A stretch of DNA of 64,000 nucleotides from Cycas panzhihuaensis (lineage: Eukaryota > Cycadophyta). The stretch spans positions 89,535,741 through 89,599,740 of the forward strand of contig CM041465.1 of the NCBI GenBank assembly GCA_023213395.1. The letters run 5' to 3'. Positions 63,363 through 64,000 of the stretch are shown here, in pieces. The notes under the pieces were generated by a model. It was not told the DNA's origin and ran no database searches. It saw only the letters and a program-made list of their open reading frames with translations. The translations under genes were made by a program, and so were the position numbers. Each line of letters begins with the position of its first letter. Position 1 is the first letter of the stretch.

Positions 63363-64000
63363 ATGTCTACCTTGACAACAATTTACCTGGTATCTTTCCT
63401 GGACCCTTCATCATGATTTCTACAAGCCAAGAGAAGTCCAAAACCATTTGAACTTCTCTAATAGTACTGGTTTTATAAACATATCAACATAATTTTATTT
63501 TGTGTTAACCTTCTCAAGTGCCACTCCACCTGCTTCCACAACCTATCTAACAAAATGGTACTTAAGAGCAATATGCTTTATCCTATTATGATAAGCTGGA
63601 TTCTTGGCTAGGTAAATGGTAATTTGACTATCACAAAAAACCTTTACCTTTTTATGTTTCCTTCCAAGCTCACCCAATAGATCCTGTAACTAGATTACTT
63701 CTTTTCAAGCATGTGTTGTAGCAACATATTCAACTTCTGTAGTCAATAATACAATTGTACTCTATAATTTTGACATCCAACTAACTAGACCATTTGTAAG
63801 AGTAAATACATAACTTGAAATAGACCTTCTCTTATCTAAATCTCTTGCAAAGTCTGAATCAACATATCCACAAACCTCATTACTTGTACTTCCAAAAGTA
63901 ATGCAATAGTCACTTGTGCCTCTTAAATACCAAATCACCCATTTCACTATTGCCTAATGTTCCTTTCCTAGATTTGCCATAAACCTGCTAACTACACTGA
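63363..64000 (-). pseudogene. RT end and RNase H of copia element E (decayed)
   Basis: Minus-strand reading: MKWVIWYLRGTSDYCITFGS (63947 on), then CGYVDSDFARDLDKRRSISSYVFTL and LVSWMSKLQSTIVLLTTEVEYVA. DLLGELGRKHKKVKVFCDSQITIYLAKNP follows, then HNRIKHIALKYHFVR and the VDMFIKPVLLEKF end near 63440. These are the copia RNase H blocks in order. A few stops at likely Cys/Trp/Gln sites break it. Confidence 0.87.

Larger units (their letters stand above)
62714..64000 (-). mobile_element. Ty1/copia retrotransposon E, 3' end (inserted in D)
   Basis: The minus-strand LTR and the C-terminal part of Pol are present; the rest lies right of the window. The insertion site is in the integrase of D after GATCT (62709-62713), one candidate target-duplication copy. 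The same LTR family left the solo LTR at 43040-43687. Confidence 0.87.

Overview
This window is eukaryotic nuclear DNA from a vascular plant. It is intergenic and made almost entirely of decayed retrotransposons. The evidence is Ty1/copia elements with an initiator-Met-tRNA primer site (TGGTATCAGAGCC), a Tat/Ogre-like Ty3/gypsy element, a chromodomain-bearing Ty3/gypsy element, plant L1-type LINEs with a DUF4283-like ORF1, long AT microsatellites and overall A+T richness. I see no intact host gene, no tRNA or rRNA, and nothing bacterial. The species cannot be read from the sequence. A large, transposon-rich, strongly AT-shifted genome (a gymnosperm, for example) would fit, but that is inference.

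Layout. (1) 1-7767: copia element A (its 3' part, + strand) sits inside copia element B (+ strand); the junction at 3703/3704 is base-exact. (2) 7768-11138 and 18337 to about 22230: Ty3/gypsy element H on the minus strand, with Gag frame and RT typical of the Tat lineage. B is inserted in it on the left, and the complete copia element C (11139-18336, two 312-bp LTRs, TSD ATTTC) is inserted in its gag. (3) 24332-25239: a roughly 900-bp (TA)n array that abuts the 3' end of LINE-1 (about 25240-31440, minus strand, full architecture). (4) About 31450-36570: AT-rich sequence with no recognised gene. (5) 36575-41722: copia element F (minus strand, two LTRs of about 245 bp, TSD GAGAT, internal deletion). 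(6) 42190-43000: a Ty3/gypsy-like Gag remnant, followed by a 648-bp solo LTR at 43040-43687. (7) 45704 to about 48885: a 5'-truncated LINE of the same kind as LINE-1. (8) 50180-50660: a possible zf-RVT remnant, then a short AT-flanked tandem duplication. (9) 52986-54339: a compound TA/CA/TG microsatellite. (10) About 54400-58178: chromovirus G (minus strand). Copia element D (+ strand, from 58179) is inserted in it, and D is in turn cut at 62714 by copia element E (minus strand), whose LTR is the same family as the solo LTR.

The window therefore records layered insertions: A in B in H; C in H; E in D in G. Coding regions were inactivated largely by G->A/C->T-type changes that turn Trp and Gln codons into stops. 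All coordinates, alignments and difference counts were made by eye. Clade names rest on recognised motifs, not on database searches. No undescribed biological system was found. The most useful observations are structural: nested junctions, stem-loops beside the primer site of H and the polypurine tract of A, microsatellites at retroelement 3' ends, and the deamination-like decay.
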